A stretch of DNA of 64,000 bases from Larkinella sp049445795 (GTDB lineage: Bacteria > Bacteroidota > Bacteroidia > Cytophagales > Spirosomataceae): the NCBI RefSeq assembly GCF_049445795.1, contig NZ_JBMSDT010000002.1, positions 186,001 to 250,000 on the forward strand. The letters are read 5' to 3'. The translations under genes were made by a program, and so were the position numbers. This document shows, piece by piece, positions 53,876 through 62,854 of this stretch. The notes beneath the pieces are model-generated. The model saw only the letters and a program-made list of their open reading frames with translations, searched no databases and had not been told where the DNA came from. Position 1 is the stretch's first letter. Each line of letters starts with the position of its first letter.

Positions 53876-54943
53876 ATGAAGCGCATATCTGTCCTTTTTC
53901 TGCTCCTACCTCTCTTGCTTATCAAAAGAGATGCGAAAGCCCAGGTCGTTGTCGATGCGTCAACGAACATCTTTTTGATCACCACCAACCCGGATGATGT
54001 AACCGTTTTTGCCGGACCCGGCGATCCGGGGACGTTGACGGTTAATTTTCAAAACTTATCGGCCCCAACGATTCCTACGGGCGCTATCCGGGTGGTGGTT
54101 ACCTTAAACAGTTTTGTCAACTTTGTATCCCTTCAGTCGAACGCGTCCTTTGCGATAGAAAGTTCGACATCTACCTCGGTCAGTCTGGTCAATTCAGCGC
54201 CGATTCCGACGGGGGCCGTGGCGATTGATCTGAATACCGTAGCCGTCGCTCAGACCGCTGGAAACGTTATTCTTCAGGCTGACATTGAAGTAGCCAACGC
54301 CCTGGCCATTCAGGAAAATACGCCCGGAAACAACGCGTCCAATGTGCAGACTTCCGTTGGCGCTACTCCCCTGCCCGTCACGTTGGCGTCGTTTACGGCC
54401 AAAGCCGTCAATAAACACGCGGTGCTGGAGTGGGTGACTTCTTCAGAAAAGAACAACGCCTACTTTGAAGTACAGCACTCGACCAACGCCCGCGACTTTG
54501 ACGTGCTGGGCAAAGTCTCCGGACATGGCACCTCCTTTCAAACGCACCACTACCGGTTTACCCAGGAATTTCCGGATCCGTCGGTGGTTCATTACTACCG
54601 CTTGCGACAGGTCGATAGCGATGGCAAGTTCGAATTCAGCCAGATTCGTTCGCTCGTGCTGGATGGTTATGTCGGTATCGAGTTGAAGCTGGCCACCAAT
54701 CCGGTTACGGCCGGAACCATCCGGGCTTACGTCGATTACGGCGACGAGACGCTATCCAACCAGGCCAACGTCGTTCTGTATGATTTTCAGGGTCGGGCCG
54801 TCGGCAAACAGCAGCTCATCTTGCAAAAAGGCCGGAATACCGTAACCTTTTCGGGAGCTAGCCTGCGCACGGGCCTCTACCTGATCTCGTTGCAGAACAC
54901 CTCGCTGACCGGGCTCAAATCCGTGAAGGTCGCGGTACAATAA
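53876..54943 (+). CDS. Exported protein with type IX secretion C-terminal sorting domain
   Basis: The preferred ATG at 53876 gives 355 residues and a signal peptide (MKRISVLFLLLPLLLIKRDA, then KAQ); a GTG 8 codons upstream is possible. An N-terminal beta domain of DUF11-like type (~25-170) is followed by an Ig-like segment (LPVTLASFTAKAVNKHAVLEWVTSSE, with YFEVQHS). The last ~85 residues are a type A T9SS sorting domain ending in GLYLISLQNTSLTGLKSVKVAVQ. It is 92 bp after the TSP3 gene, so they are probably one operon. It may be the surface anchor or partner of the large protein. Confidence 0.88.
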   Translation: MKRISVLFLLLPLLLIKRDAKAQVVVDASTNIFLITTNPDDVTVFAGPGDPGTLTVNFQNLSAPTIPTGAIRVVVTLNSFVNFVSLQSNASFAIESSTSTSVSLVNSAPIPTGAVAIDLNTVAVAQTAGNVILQADIEVANALAIQENTPGNNASNVQTSVGATPLPVTLASFTAKAVNKHAVLEWVTSSEKNNAYFEVQHSTNARDFDVLGKVSGHGTSFQTHHYRFTQEFPDPSVVHYYRLRQVDSDGKFEFSQIRSLVLDGYVGIELKLATNPVTAGTIRAYVDYGDETLSNQANVVLYDFQGRAVGKQQLILQKGRNTVTFSGASLRTGLYLISLQNTSLTGLKSVKVAVQ

Positions 54944-55067
54944 TGGATTTGTTCCGTCCGAACAAGCCACAAGCGGAAACCGTCTGTCTATCGCCCGAAG
55001 TAGCGATACCGGGCCGCCTGTTGCCAAAAAATATGTCATAGCCTATCCACCTAATGATGACGCCGTG

Positions 55068-56990
55068 ATGATCGAGGATTACCTGAAGCGCCACTCCAAC
55101 CGCATCGTCTCCAGCTATTTTGTCTTGCTGGCCGATCTGCTTATTTCCATTGGAGCCTTTGCCATCGCCTTCCTGTTGCGATTCAATTTTGAGGTCAACG
55201 CCATTCCAGCGGACTATTTTGCATACTGTCTGGGTATGACCATCAGCCTGCGTGGCCTGTTCTTTGTCCTGTTCCGCTCCCACCAGGGAATCATTCGGCA
55301 TACCAGTCTGGAAGACATCCTGCTGCTGCTCTATGCCGTTACGCTCAGCAATGCCCTCACTGCCTTCGGGACTTATCTCGGCTGGCAGACAGGGTATTGC
55401 GTATACTATGTTCCGGTATCGATTTTGATGATCGATTACGGCTGTGCGCTGGTTGTTTTATCCCTAAGTCGCCTGCTGGTCAAAACGTTTTACTGGCATC
55501 TGCGGGCCACCACCCGTCAGGTACCGCAACAACCCATTCTGATCTATGGAGCGGGGCAAACCGGTCTGCTCACCCACAATGCGCTGGCGCAGGACCCGAC
55601 TCAGCGATACACCGTGCTGGCTTTCATCGATGACAATCCGTACAAGATTCACAAAGTCATTCAGGGCCTGCCCGTCGTTTCACGGCAGGAAGCTTATCAG
55701 CGTTATCTCCGGAAGCAGGCAACTCCCCCGCAGGTCCTGCTGGCGATGGGAGCCATCAGCCCTCAGAAAAAAACCGAGATGACCGATTTTTTTCTGCAAT
55801 ACCACGTCCCGGTCAAAACCATCCCGACGGTCGAACAGTGGATCGATGGACGACTGAACGCCTTCCAGATCCGCGACATCCGGATTGAGGATTTGCTGGG
55901 CCGCTCACCCATCCGGCTCGACAACAAAGCTGTGCGCCAGCAGCTTAACAACCAGGTCATCCTGGTCACCGGGGCCGCCGGTTCCATCGGCTCTGAACTG
56001 ATCCGTCAGGTGCTGCGCCAACGTCCGCACACTATCGTGCTGGTCGATCAGGCCGAATCGGCGCTGTTTGACCTGGAATTTAACCTGCGTCGGGAGTTTC
56101 AGAAACAAGCCAGCCGGGTCAATATCGTCGTGAAAGTGGCCGACATCTCCGACGAATTCCGGATGCGGCATATTTTCCGGGAAACCCGGCCAATTGTCGT
56201 TTTCCACGCGGCCGCTTATAAGCACGTTCCGCTGATGGAAGAACACCCCTACGAAGCCGTCCGGGTGAACGTCCTGGGAACGCAGATCGTGGCCGACCTC
56301 TCACTGAAGTTTGGTGTTCGAACGTTCGTCATGATCTCAACCGATAAAGCCGTCAACCCGACCAATGTCATGGGGGCCACCAAACGCCTGGCCGAGATGT
56401 ACGTGCAGAGTCTGAACCACCCGGACCCGGCCCTGCGCCAAACCCGGTTTATTGCCACCCGGTTTGGGAATGTGCTGGGTTCCAATGGCTCGGTCGTCAC
56501 GGTTTTCCGCCAGCAAATTCAGTCGGGCGGGCCGGTAACGGTCACGCATCCCGATATCATCCGGTATTTCATGACCATTCCGGAAGCCTGTCAGCTCGTG
56601 CTGGAAGCAGGAGCGATGGGCAAAGGCGGTGAAGTTTTCGTCTTCGATATGGGCGAACCGGTGAAGATCGTCGAGCTGGCCCGGAAGATGATTCATCTGT
56701 CGGGCTTCACCGTCGATAAGGACATTCAGATTGAGTTTACCGGCTTACGACCGGGTGAGAAGTTGTACGAAGAACTGTTGAACGATAACGAAAATACGCT
56801 GCCGACGCACCACCCCAAGATCATGATTGCTCAGGTAGTGGCTCCGGAAGCGGACGAAATGAGGGCCACACTCGAACAGTTACGGTATCTGTTGCTGAAC
56901 GGCACCGACACCCAACTCGTCGCGACGCTCAAACACCTGATTCCGGAATACATCAGCAACAATTCGGTTTTCGCAGCCCTCGACTATTGA
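55068..56990 (+). CDS. CapD/FlaA1-family nucleotide-sugar 4,6-dehydratase/epimerase
   Basis: The 640-residue protein has an N-terminal four-helix membrane domain (~15-130), a first Rossmann-like CoA-binding-type region (LIYGAGQTGLLTHNAL, ~160-270) and the catalytic SDR domain. The SDR domain has NAD motif VTGAAGSIGSEL, HAAAYKHVPLMEEHP and STDKAVNPTNVMGATKRLAE with the Met/Lys pair typical of this subgroup. The length fits WbpM/CapD. It makes deoxy-amino sugar precursors such as UDP-keto-QuiNAc-type intermediates for surface polysaccharide or glycoprotein glycans. ATG follows a GTG; the ATG is preferred. Confidence 0.93.
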   Translation: MIEDYLKRHSNRIVSSYFVLLADLLISIGAFAIAFLLRFNFEVNAIPADYFAYCLGMTISLRGLFFVLFRSHQGIIRHTSLEDILLLLYAVTLSNALTAFGTYLGWQTGYCVYYVPVSILMIDYGCALVVLSLSRLLVKTFYWHLRATTRQVPQQPILIYGAGQTGLLTHNALAQDPTQRYTVLAFIDDNPYKIHKVIQGLPVVSRQEAYQRYLRKQATPPQVLLAMGAISPQKKTEMTDFFLQYHVPVKTIPTVEQWIDGRLNAFQIRDIRIEDLLGRSPIRLDNKAVRQQLNNQVILVTGAAGSIGSELIRQVLRQRPHTIVLVDQAESALFDLEFNLRREFQKQASRVNIVVKVADISDEFRMRHIFRETRPIVVFHAAAYKHVPLMEEHPYEAVRVNVLGTQIVADLSLKFGVRTFVMISTDKAVNPTNVMGATKRLAEMYVQSLNHPDPALRQTRFIATRFGNVLGSNGSVVTVFRQQIQSGGPVTVTHPDIIRYFMTIPEACQLVLEAGAMGKGGEVFVFDMGEPVKIVELARKMIHLSGFTVDKDIQIEFTGLRPGEKLYEELLNDNENTLPTHHPKIMIAQVVAPEADEMRATLEQLRYLLLNGTDTQLVATLKHLIPEYISNNSVFAALDY

Positions 56991-57037
56991 AACCGGGTGC
57001 ATCCTCTCTGACCAACACCATTCAACTCCGAAAAACG

Positions 57038-57667
57038 ATGTACAAAATCTTATTAGTCGACGATCACTCCATCGTACGTTCAGGCATCCGGCTGCTGTTG
57101 AAGGAACAGTACGGCGGTATTCTGATCGATGAAGCCCGTAATGGCAGCCAGGCCTTCAGCAAGATCATGGATCAGGTGTACGACCTGATTATCATGGACA
57201 TCAACATGCCCAATACCGACACGTTCAGCCTGTTGCAAAACGTGCGGGCGATTGTTCCGGATGTGCCCATCATGATTTTCACGATCATGACCGAGTATGC
57301 GTTTGCCAAGCGGTATTTACAATTAGGGGTAAAAGGATACATCAGCAAGCAGGCCGAAGATGGCGAGATCCTCAAAGCTGTACACACCATCTTACGGGGA
57401 AAGCTCGCCATTTGTCCCGACCTGCTGGAGCAAATGGCCGACGATACGCACTTCCGGAAAGAAGTGGATCCATTCGGCCTGTTGTCGAACCGGGAGTTGG
57501 AAATCGCCTACCATCTGGTCAAAGGCCGTTCGGTGAGTTACATCGCCGACACGCTGAATATCCACACCTCGACCGTTGGAACGCATAAAGCCCGGATTTT
57601 CAACAAGTTAAAAGTAGACAATGTGGTGGTCATGAAAGACCTGGCCACCCAGTACCGGCTTATCTAG
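57038..57667 (+). CDS. NarL/LuxR-family response regulator
   Basis: From the ATG at 57038 the product has 209 residues. The receiver domain shows KILLVDDHSIVRSGIRLLL, phospho-acceptor D54 in IIMDINMP and lysine in GYISKQAEDG. The C-terminal LuxR helix-turn-helix is LLSNRELEIAYHLVKGRSVSYIADTLNIHTSTVGTHKARIFNKLKV (quoted in part by its core SNRELEIA). No kinase gene is adjacent. It lies 47 bp after the CapD-type gene and may control surface polysaccharide genes. A frame extending upstream to a TTG is not preferred. Confidence 0.93.
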   Translation: MYKILLVDDHSIVRSGIRLLLKEQYGGILIDEARNGSQAFSKIMDQVYDLIIMDINMPNTDTFSLLQNVRAIVPDVPIMIFTIMTEYAFAKRYLQLGVKGYISKQAEDGEILKAVHTILRGKLAICPDLLEQMADDTHFRKEVDPFGLLSNRELEIAYHLVKGRSVSYIADTLNIHTSTVGTHKARIFNKLKVDNVVVMKDLATQYRLI

Positions 57668-57691
57668 TCCTACGCTCGTACACCCAAAAGA

Positions 57692-57728
57692 ACAGCGGCA
57701 ACCCTGCCGAATGGTGGGTTGCCGCTGT
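57692..57728. terminator. Bidirectional terminator between convergent genes
   Basis: ACAGCGGCAACCC and its complement GGGTTGCCGCTGT form a perfect 13-bp stem with an 11-nt loop. It lies between the response regulator gene (plus) and the membrane protein gene (minus) and can serve both. Confidence 0.8.
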
Positions 57729-57769
57729 CGTATTTCTCACAAACGCTAGCCGACGCACGGGCGGTTTTT

Positions 57770-58294
57770 CTACCGCGCTATTCGGTATTTCTGCTGAATC
57801 CGTTGCCGGACGCAGGTGCCGACGGCCACCGAAAAGCTGATCAGGCCAGCCATCCAGACCAACCCCCAAACACTCAGATACGACCATTTTCCGGCATTAA
57901 AGCTCGTCAGCAGGGACATGATCATCAGGACCAGTCCGACCGTCATCAGCAGGGCCGTCCGCAGTGAATTCCGGTATTCCATTCGCAAATCATAGGCTCC
58001 GTAGGCCTTGTTCCGGAATTGAAAAACAATGTCGTCCAGATTCGCCTGCCGGAGCTGCTCTTCACTCATCGTCAGCTCAATTTGGTACGTTTTGCGCAGG
58101 TGTTTGACGGCCTTCGCATTCGCTTCGAGCTGTACTTTTTCCACCGCCGTTTCAAACGGAAGACCAATCCACATGTAATGCTCCACCTCACAAGCCAGGT
58201 GATCCAGGAGTTCTTCGAACAGGGCTTCGTCCGTACCGCTCCAGACCAGATGGCGGTATAATGTATCCAGTTGCTGCGGGTTGAGCTTTTCCAT
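57770..58294 (-). CDS. PadR-associated membrane protein with a TonB-like NKAYGAYDLR motif
   Basis: The 174-residue protein has a cytoplasmic N-terminal half (MEKLNPQQLDTLYRHLVW, LFEELLDHLACEVEHYM) like the PadR-linked permease-prefix or DUF1700-type helical domains. The segment FQFRNKAYGAYDLRMEYRNSL follows at ~112-132, then two membrane helices (~133-150 and ~158-175). NKAYGAY.LR next to a helix is the hallmark of the N-terminus of Bacteroidota TonB proteins, but here there is no periplasmic TonB domain. It lies 33 bp after the PadR gene and is probably co-transcribed. The function is unknown. Confidence 0.82.
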   Translation of the reverse strand: MEKLNPQQLDTLYRHLVWSGTDEALFEELLDHLACEVEHYMWIGLPFETAVEKVQLEANAKAVKHLRKTYQIELTMSEEQLRQANLDDIVFQFRNKAYGAYDLRMEYRNSLRTALLMTVGLVLMIMSLLTSFNAGKWSYLSVWGLVWMAGLISFSVAVGTCVRQRIQQKYRIAR

Positions 58295-58327
58295 AATCAG
58301 ATCAGGTTTAGGCCAGCGAATCGGCGA

Positions 58328-58681
58328 TTAATTGCCCAGCGACAAGGCGGGAGCAGGTTGGAGGAGATGTTTCATTACTTCAACAAAACGCTCAAAATCA
58401 GACACCTTCTGAACCGCCGTTTCGTTTCCTTTGGGCGTCAGGGTATAATATTTGCGGAGTCGACCGTCGACTTCCACCGACTCGGTGATCAATAATCCTT
58501 CCTGTTGCAGTTTGTGCAAAACCGGATACAAAGCGCCGAAGGTCAGCACAACTTCCCCCTGCGTCCGCTCCTTGACGGATTGCGTAATTTCATAGCCATA
58601 CATCCGGCCGCGTTCGGTCAGCAGTTTCAATACGATGGTTTTCAGGGTACCCCGTAAAAACTCATTACCTGATGGTTCCAT
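58328..58681 (-). CDS. PadR-family transcriptional regulator
   Basis: The 117-residue protein is a standard PadR: LRGTLKTIVLKLLTERGRMYGYEITQ, then LTFGALYPVLHKLQQEGLL and the wing VDGRLRKYYTLTPKG. It is the first gene of a two-gene minus-strand unit with the membrane protein downstream. The pair copies in outline the PadR-permease pair at 46,041-49,112. It likely controls its own operon. Confidence 0.94.
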   Translation of the reverse strand: MEPSGNEFLRGTLKTIVLKLLTERGRMYGYEITQSVKERTQGEVVLTFGALYPVLHKLQQEGLLITESVEVDGRLRKYYTLTPKGNETAVQKVSDFERFVEVMKHLLQPAPALSLGN

Positions 58682-58755
58682 GTTTTTACCTGATTCTAAT
58701 TCGTTCCTATTCTTCTTGCCAGTAAATATATATAGGATTCCGATATATCCAATAA

Positions 58756-58793
58756 AAAAAGGGAAAACTTTCGAGCGAAAGTTTTCCCTTTTT
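58756..58793 (-). terminator. metH terminator
   Basis: An 18-bp perfect stem (AAAAAGGGAAAACTTTCG and its complement) with a 2-nt centre is followed on the minus strand by a run of T residues. It lies 26 bp after the metH stop codon and can also act on the opposite strand. Confidence 0.88.
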
Positions 58794-58819
58794 CAACAAA
58801 CCCCTGCGGGGTTGGGGCA

Positions 58820-61800
58820 TCAGGCGTCGTAGGCTAAAACCGGGGCCAGCCAGCGCTCCACGTCCTCGACGGGCATGTTCTTGCGGTGGGCGTAGTGCAG
58901 CACCTGATCCTTGCTGATTTTCCCGACCGCAAAATACCGGGATTCCGGGTGTGAGAAGTAAAAACCGCTCACCGACGAAGCGGGGTACATGGCAAAACTT
59001 TCGGTCAGTTCAATGCCGATTTCACCCGCATTCAGCAGTTCGAACAAGGTCGCTTTCTCGGTATGATCGGGGCAGGCCGGGTAGCCCGGTGCGGGCCGAA
59101 TGCCCCGGTATTCTTCCTTGATCAACTCCTCGTTAGATAGAGTTTCGCCCACGGCATACGGCCAGAATTCGGTCCGGACGCGCTTGTGCATCAACTCGGC
59201 GAAGGCTTCGGCCAGCCGGTCGGCAATGGCCTTGATCATGATGCTGTTGTAGTCGTCGTGATCCCGCTCGAATTCCTCGATCAGCTTCTCAATGCCGATG
59301 CCCGCCGTAACGGCAAAACCGCCGATGTAATCCGTATGGCCGGTTTCGAGCGGAGCGACAAAGTCCGACAAACAGAAGTTGGGCAAACCGGGTGCTTTCT
59401 GGTTCTGTTGCCGCAAGAAATGCAGGACGGTTTTGGTATCGTACACCAATTCACCCACCGATTTCTCCTGACCCGCTTCGGCCAGCCGACTGAGTTTGTA
59501 CTCCACGTGCGTGTGCGAACCGTGCCGCTCGCAGGGCACTTCGTGGGCAATCTCTTCAAACTCGTGCAGCAGAATATCGTCTTCCGCCGAGTTGGCCGGG
59601 AAAAACCCAACGACCGCTTTGGCTTTCAGCAGTTTCTCGTCAATTACCCGTTGCAACAGCCGGTTTGCATCGTCAAATAACCGTTGGGCTTCCTTACCAA
59701 CGACGGCATCCTCGAAAATTTTGGGGTATTTCCCGTGCAACTGCCAGGTCTGGAAAAACGGCGTCCAGTCGATGTACTCCGCGATTTCTTTCAGTGAATA
59801 ATCCGGGAAGTACCGATTGCCCAGGAATTGCGGTTTTACCGGCTCAAAGGCCGACCAGTCGATGGCGGTTTTGTTTTTACGAGCCGCATCGATGCTCAGG
59901 TAATTTTTATCCTGCTTCCGTTTGGCGTGATCGGCCCGTAGCTTGACGTATTCGGCCTTGATTTCCTGAAAGACCAGATCGCGCGTCGTTTCCTGCTCGC
60001 TCGTCAACCGACCGGCTACGGGCACGCTCCGGCTGGCATCCAGCACGTGAATGACCGGCCCCGAATAATGCGGATCGATCTTGACGGCGGTGTGAATCCG
60101 GGAAGTAGTGGCCCCGCCAATCAGCAGCGGGATCTTGAAGCCCTGCCGCTCCATCTCTTTGGCGACACCCACCATCTCGTCGAGCGAGGGCGTAATCAAG
60201 CCGCTCAGGCCAATAATATCGACGTTGTGTTTTTTGGCTTCGTCCAGAATTTTCTGGGTCGGCACCATCACGCCCAGGTCGATGATTTCGTAGTTATTAC
60301 AGCCCAGCACAACGCCGACGATGTTTTTGCCAATATCGTGTACGTCGCCTTTGACGGTTGCCAGCAGAATTTTACCAGCCGCCCGGGCACCCTCCTGCTT
60401 GCTGGCTTCGATAAACGGCAAGAGGTAAGCCACGGCTTTTTTCATCACCCGCGCCGACTTCACGACCTGCGGCAGGAACATTTTTCCCTCGCCGAACAGA
60501 TCGCCGACCACGTTCATGCCGTCCATCAGCGGGCCTTCAATCACTTCAATCGGGCGCTCAAACTGTTGGCGGGCTTCTTCGGTATCCTGATCGATGTAGT
60601 CCGTAATCCCGCGAACCAGGGCGTGTTTCAGCCGCTCGGCCACCGGTTCGAGCCGCCAGCTTTCGTCCTGCACCACTTCTTTGCCCTTCGCCTTGACGGT
60701 TTCGGCAAACTCGACCAGCCGCTCCGTCGCGTCGGGTCGGCGGTTCAGGATCACGTCTTCGCAGCGTTCGAGCAGGTCTTTCGGGATTTCGTCGTACACC
60801 GCCAACTGCCCGGCGTTCACGATGCCCATGTCCATCCCGGCTTTGATGGCGTGGTACAGAAAAACCGAGTGCATCGCTTCCCGCACGACTTCGTTGCCCC
60901 GGAACGAAAACGAAATATTGGAAACCCCACCGCTCACCTTCGCCAGCGGCAGGTTCTGTTTGATCCAGCGGGTGGCATTGATGAAATCGACGGCGTAGTT
61001 GTTATGCTCTTCGATGCCGGTTGCTACGGTCAGGATGTTGGGGTCAAAAATGATGTCCTGGGCCGAAAAACCAACTTTATCGACCAGAATCCGGTAGGCC
61101 CGTTCGCAGATTTCGATCCGGCGCTCGTAATTATCGGCCTGCCCCACTTCGTCAAACGCCATCACCACCGCAGCGGCTCCGTAGCGTTTGATCAGGTTGG
61201 CCCGCTCGATAAACGCTTCTTCACCTTCTTTGAGCGAAATCGAGTTCACAATGGCTTTCCCCTGCACGCACTTCAACCCGGCTTCGATCACTTCCCACTT
61301 CGAGGAGTCGATCATGATCGGCACGCGCGCAATATCCGGTTCCGACGCAATCAGGTTCAGGAACGTCGTCATCACTTCCACCGAATCGAGCATGCCCTCG
61401 TCCATGTTCACGTCGATCACCTGGGCACCGTTCTCGACCTGCTGCCGGGCCACGGCCAGAGCCGCGTCATAATCTCCGGCTTTGATCAAACGCGCAAATG
61501 CCTTCGAACCGGTTACGTTGGTCCGTTCCCCGACGTTGACAAAGTTGGTAAGTTCCGTGATTTTCAACGGTTCCAGACCGCTCAGTTTCTGGTACGGTTC
61601 CGGATGCGGTTTCGGGCGCGGTTTGTACTTCGCCACGGCCTGGGCAATGGCCCGGATGTGATCGGGCGTCGAACCGCAGCAACCGCCCACGATGTTTACA
61701 AAACCGTCCTGCACGAAGCCCTCGATCTGGGCCGCCATTTCGTCGGGCGACTGATCGTATTCGCCCATTTCGTTGGGCAAACCGGCATTCGGGTAGGCCG

Positions 61801-62629
61801 AGGTAAAAAACGGCGACTCTTTCGCCAGCGTTTGTACATACGGCCGCAGCAGTTCGGCCCCCATCGCACAGTTCAGCCCGATGCTAAGCAGCGGCAGGTG
61901 CGAGACCGAATACAGAAAAGCCTCCGTCGTCTGGCCCGAGAGTGTCCGGCCCGACGCATCGGTGATCGTGCCCGACACCATGATCGGCAGCGGTTTTTGG
62001 CCTTTGTCTGTAAAATATTTGTCGATGGCAAACAGGGCGGCTTTCGCGTTGAGCGTATCTGTAATCGTTTCGATCAGCAGCAGATCGGCCCCACCTTCGA
62101 CCAGACCCGACACCTGGGTGTAAAACGCTTCCACGAGTTGGTCGAACGTAATGGCCCGGTAGCCGGGGTTGTTCACGTCGGGCGACATGGACGCCAACCG
62201 CGTGGTCGGCCCCATCGCCCCGGCCACAAACCGGGGTTTGGCGGGGTTCAGGCGGGTGACCTCCTCGGCTACTTCCTTCGCGATTTTCGCCGACTGGTAG
62301 TTCAGTTCGTACACCAGTTCCTCCATGTGGTAGTCGGCCATCGCGACCCACGTACCGCTGAAAGTGTTGGTTTCTATAATGTCCGAACCGGCGTCCAGGT
62401 ACTGGCGGTGAATTTCTTTGATAATGTGCGGCTGCGTGATCGACAACAGGTCGTTATTGCCCTTCAGCTCGTGGGGCCAGTCGGCGAAGCGCGTGCCGCG
62501 ATAATCTTCTTCGGTGAGCTTATAGCGTTGAATCATCGTGCCCATGGCTCCGTCGAGCAGCAGGATGCGCTGTTGAAGAAGGTCGGTAATTTTTTCCAAG
62601 TTCGTGTACTGGTTATAGCGATTGCTCAC
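58820..62629 (-). CDS. metH: Cobalamin-dependent methionine synthase
   Basis: The 1269-residue product contains all four MetH modules. They are homocysteine binding (~15-340, RILLLDGAMGTMIQRY, zinc Cys in GGCCGSTPDHIRA), methyltetrahydrofolate binding (~360-630, NVGERTNVTGSKAF), B12 cap and binding (~650-900, with DVHDIGKNIVGVVLG where His ligates cobalt, ~765) and the SAM-binding activation domain (~930-1269, RTEFWPYAVGE, RGIRPAPGYPACPDHTEK). The start is a GTG at 62629, because the family N-terminus has no ATG before residue 30. It is preceded by a SAM-I riboswitch, so it is shut off when SAM is plentiful. Confidence 0.97.
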   Translation of the reverse strand: MSNRYNQYTNLEKITDLLQQRILLLDGAMGTMIQRYKLTEEDYRGTRFADWPHELKGNNDLLSITQPHIIKEIHRQYLDAGSDIIETNTFSGTWVAMADYHMEELVYELNYQSAKIAKEVAEEVTRLNPAKPRFVAGAMGPTTRLASMSPDVNNPGYRAITFDQLVEAFYTQVSGLVEGGADLLLIETITDTLNAKAALFAIDKYFTDKGQKPLPIMVSGTITDASGRTLSGQTTEAFLYSVSHLPLLSIGLNCAMGAELLRPYVQTLAKESPFFTSAYPNAGLPNEMGEYDQSPDEMAAQIEGFVQDGFVNIVGGCCGSTPDHIRAIAQAVAKYKPRPKPHPEPYQKLSGLEPLKITELTNFVNVGERTNVTGSKAFARLIKAGDYDAALAVARQQVENGAQVIDVNMDEGMLDSVEVMTTFLNLIASEPDIARVPIMIDSSKWEVIEAGLKCVQGKAIVNSISLKEGEEAFIERANLIKRYGAAAVVMAFDEVGQADNYERRIEICERAYRILVDKVGFSAQDIIFDPNILTVATGIEEHNNYAVDFINATRWIKQNLPLAKVSGGVSNISFSFRGNEVVREAMHSVFLYHAIKAGMDMGIVNAGQLAVYDEIPKDLLERCEDVILNRRPDATERLVEFAETVKAKGKEVVQDESWRLEPVAERLKHALVRGITDYIDQDTEEARQQFERPIEVIEGPLMDGMNVVGDLFGEGKMFLPQVVKSARVMKKAVAYLLPFIEASKQEGARAAGKILLATVKGDVHDIGKNIVGVVLGCNNYEIIDLGVMVPTQKILDEAKKHNVDIIGLSGLITPSLDEMVGVAKEMERQGFKIPLLIGGATTSRIHTAVKIDPHYSGPVIHVLDASRSVPVAGRLTSEQETTRDLVFQEIKAEYVKLRADHAKRKQDKNYLSIDAARKNKTAIDWSAFEPVKPQFLGNRYFPDYSLKEIAEYIDWTPFFQTWQLHGKYPKIFEDAVVGKEAQRLFDDANRLLQRVIDEKLLKAKAVVGFFPANSAEDDILLHEFEEIAHEVPCERHGSHTHVEYKLSRLAEAGQEKSVGELVYDTKTVLHFLRQQNQKAPGLPNFCLSDFVAPLETGHTDYIGGFAVTAGIGIEKLIEEFERDHDDYNSIMIKAIADRLAEAFAELMHKRVRTEFWPYAVGETLSNEELIKEEYRGIRPAPGYPACPDHTEKATLFELLNAGEIGIELTESFAMYPASSVSGFYFSHPESRYFAVGKISKDQVLHYAHRKNMPVEDVERWLAPVLAYDA

Positions 62630-62636
62630 AGTAAAT

Positions 62637-62689
62637 CAACCTTTATGACAAAAAGGTGCAAATACAACGTAACGGCTTATCGAAGAAAG
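62637..62689 (-). promoter_or_regulatory. metH leader expression platform with two anti-aptamer segments
   Basis: Segment A (62,676-62,689; RNA CUUUCUUCGAUAAG) can pair with the 5' strand of P1 and the bases after it (62,803-62,815) over 13 bp with one bulge. Segment B (62,650-62,663; RNA AUUUGCACCUUUUU) can pair with the aptamer core AAAAAGGUGC plus AAAU over 14 bp with one bulge. Segment B can alternatively form a 6-bp hairpin ACCUUU/AAAGGU (62,639-62,657) just before the GTG start. The layout suggests mutually exclusive folds that control metH translation. Confidence 0.6.
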
Positions 62690-62711
62690 GAAGCGGGGCG
62701 CAGGCTTTCAA

Positions 62712-62815
62712 CTTATCTTTCCCCGTCGCCGGGGCGGAATTTGGCACCTTTTTCAGGGGGTCTGACTGGTTGCCAAGACATCATCGGGTCCAATCCCTCC
62801 GTCTTTCTCGATAAG
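62712..62815 (-). promoter_or_regulatory. SAM-I (S-box) riboswitch aptamer
   Basis: On the minus strand the 104-nt element begins CTTATCGAGAAAGACGGAGG and continues GGATTGGACCCGATGATG, CTTGGCAACC, then AAAAAGGTGCCAAATTCC, and closes with GATAAG. The first six and last six bases pair as P1. The sequences AGGGA...GACCCGATGA, GGCAACC and GGTGCCAA-TTCC are the conserved S-box core. It lies upstream of metH, a classic target. The riboswitch should repress metH when S-adenosylmethionine binds. Confidence 0.95.
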
Positions 62816-62822
62816 CGTTGGA

Positions 62823-62854
62823 CAAAAATAAGAAAAGAGCCGGTTTTTGCCAAA
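62823..62854 (-). promoter_or_regulatory. metH promoter
   Basis: On the minus strand TTTG (62,854-62,851) and a perfect -7 box TATTTTTG (62,830-62,823) are 20 nt apart. Transcription would begin close to the first base of the riboswitch at 62,815. The promoter overlaps the terminator of the upstream gene. Confidence 0.7.
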
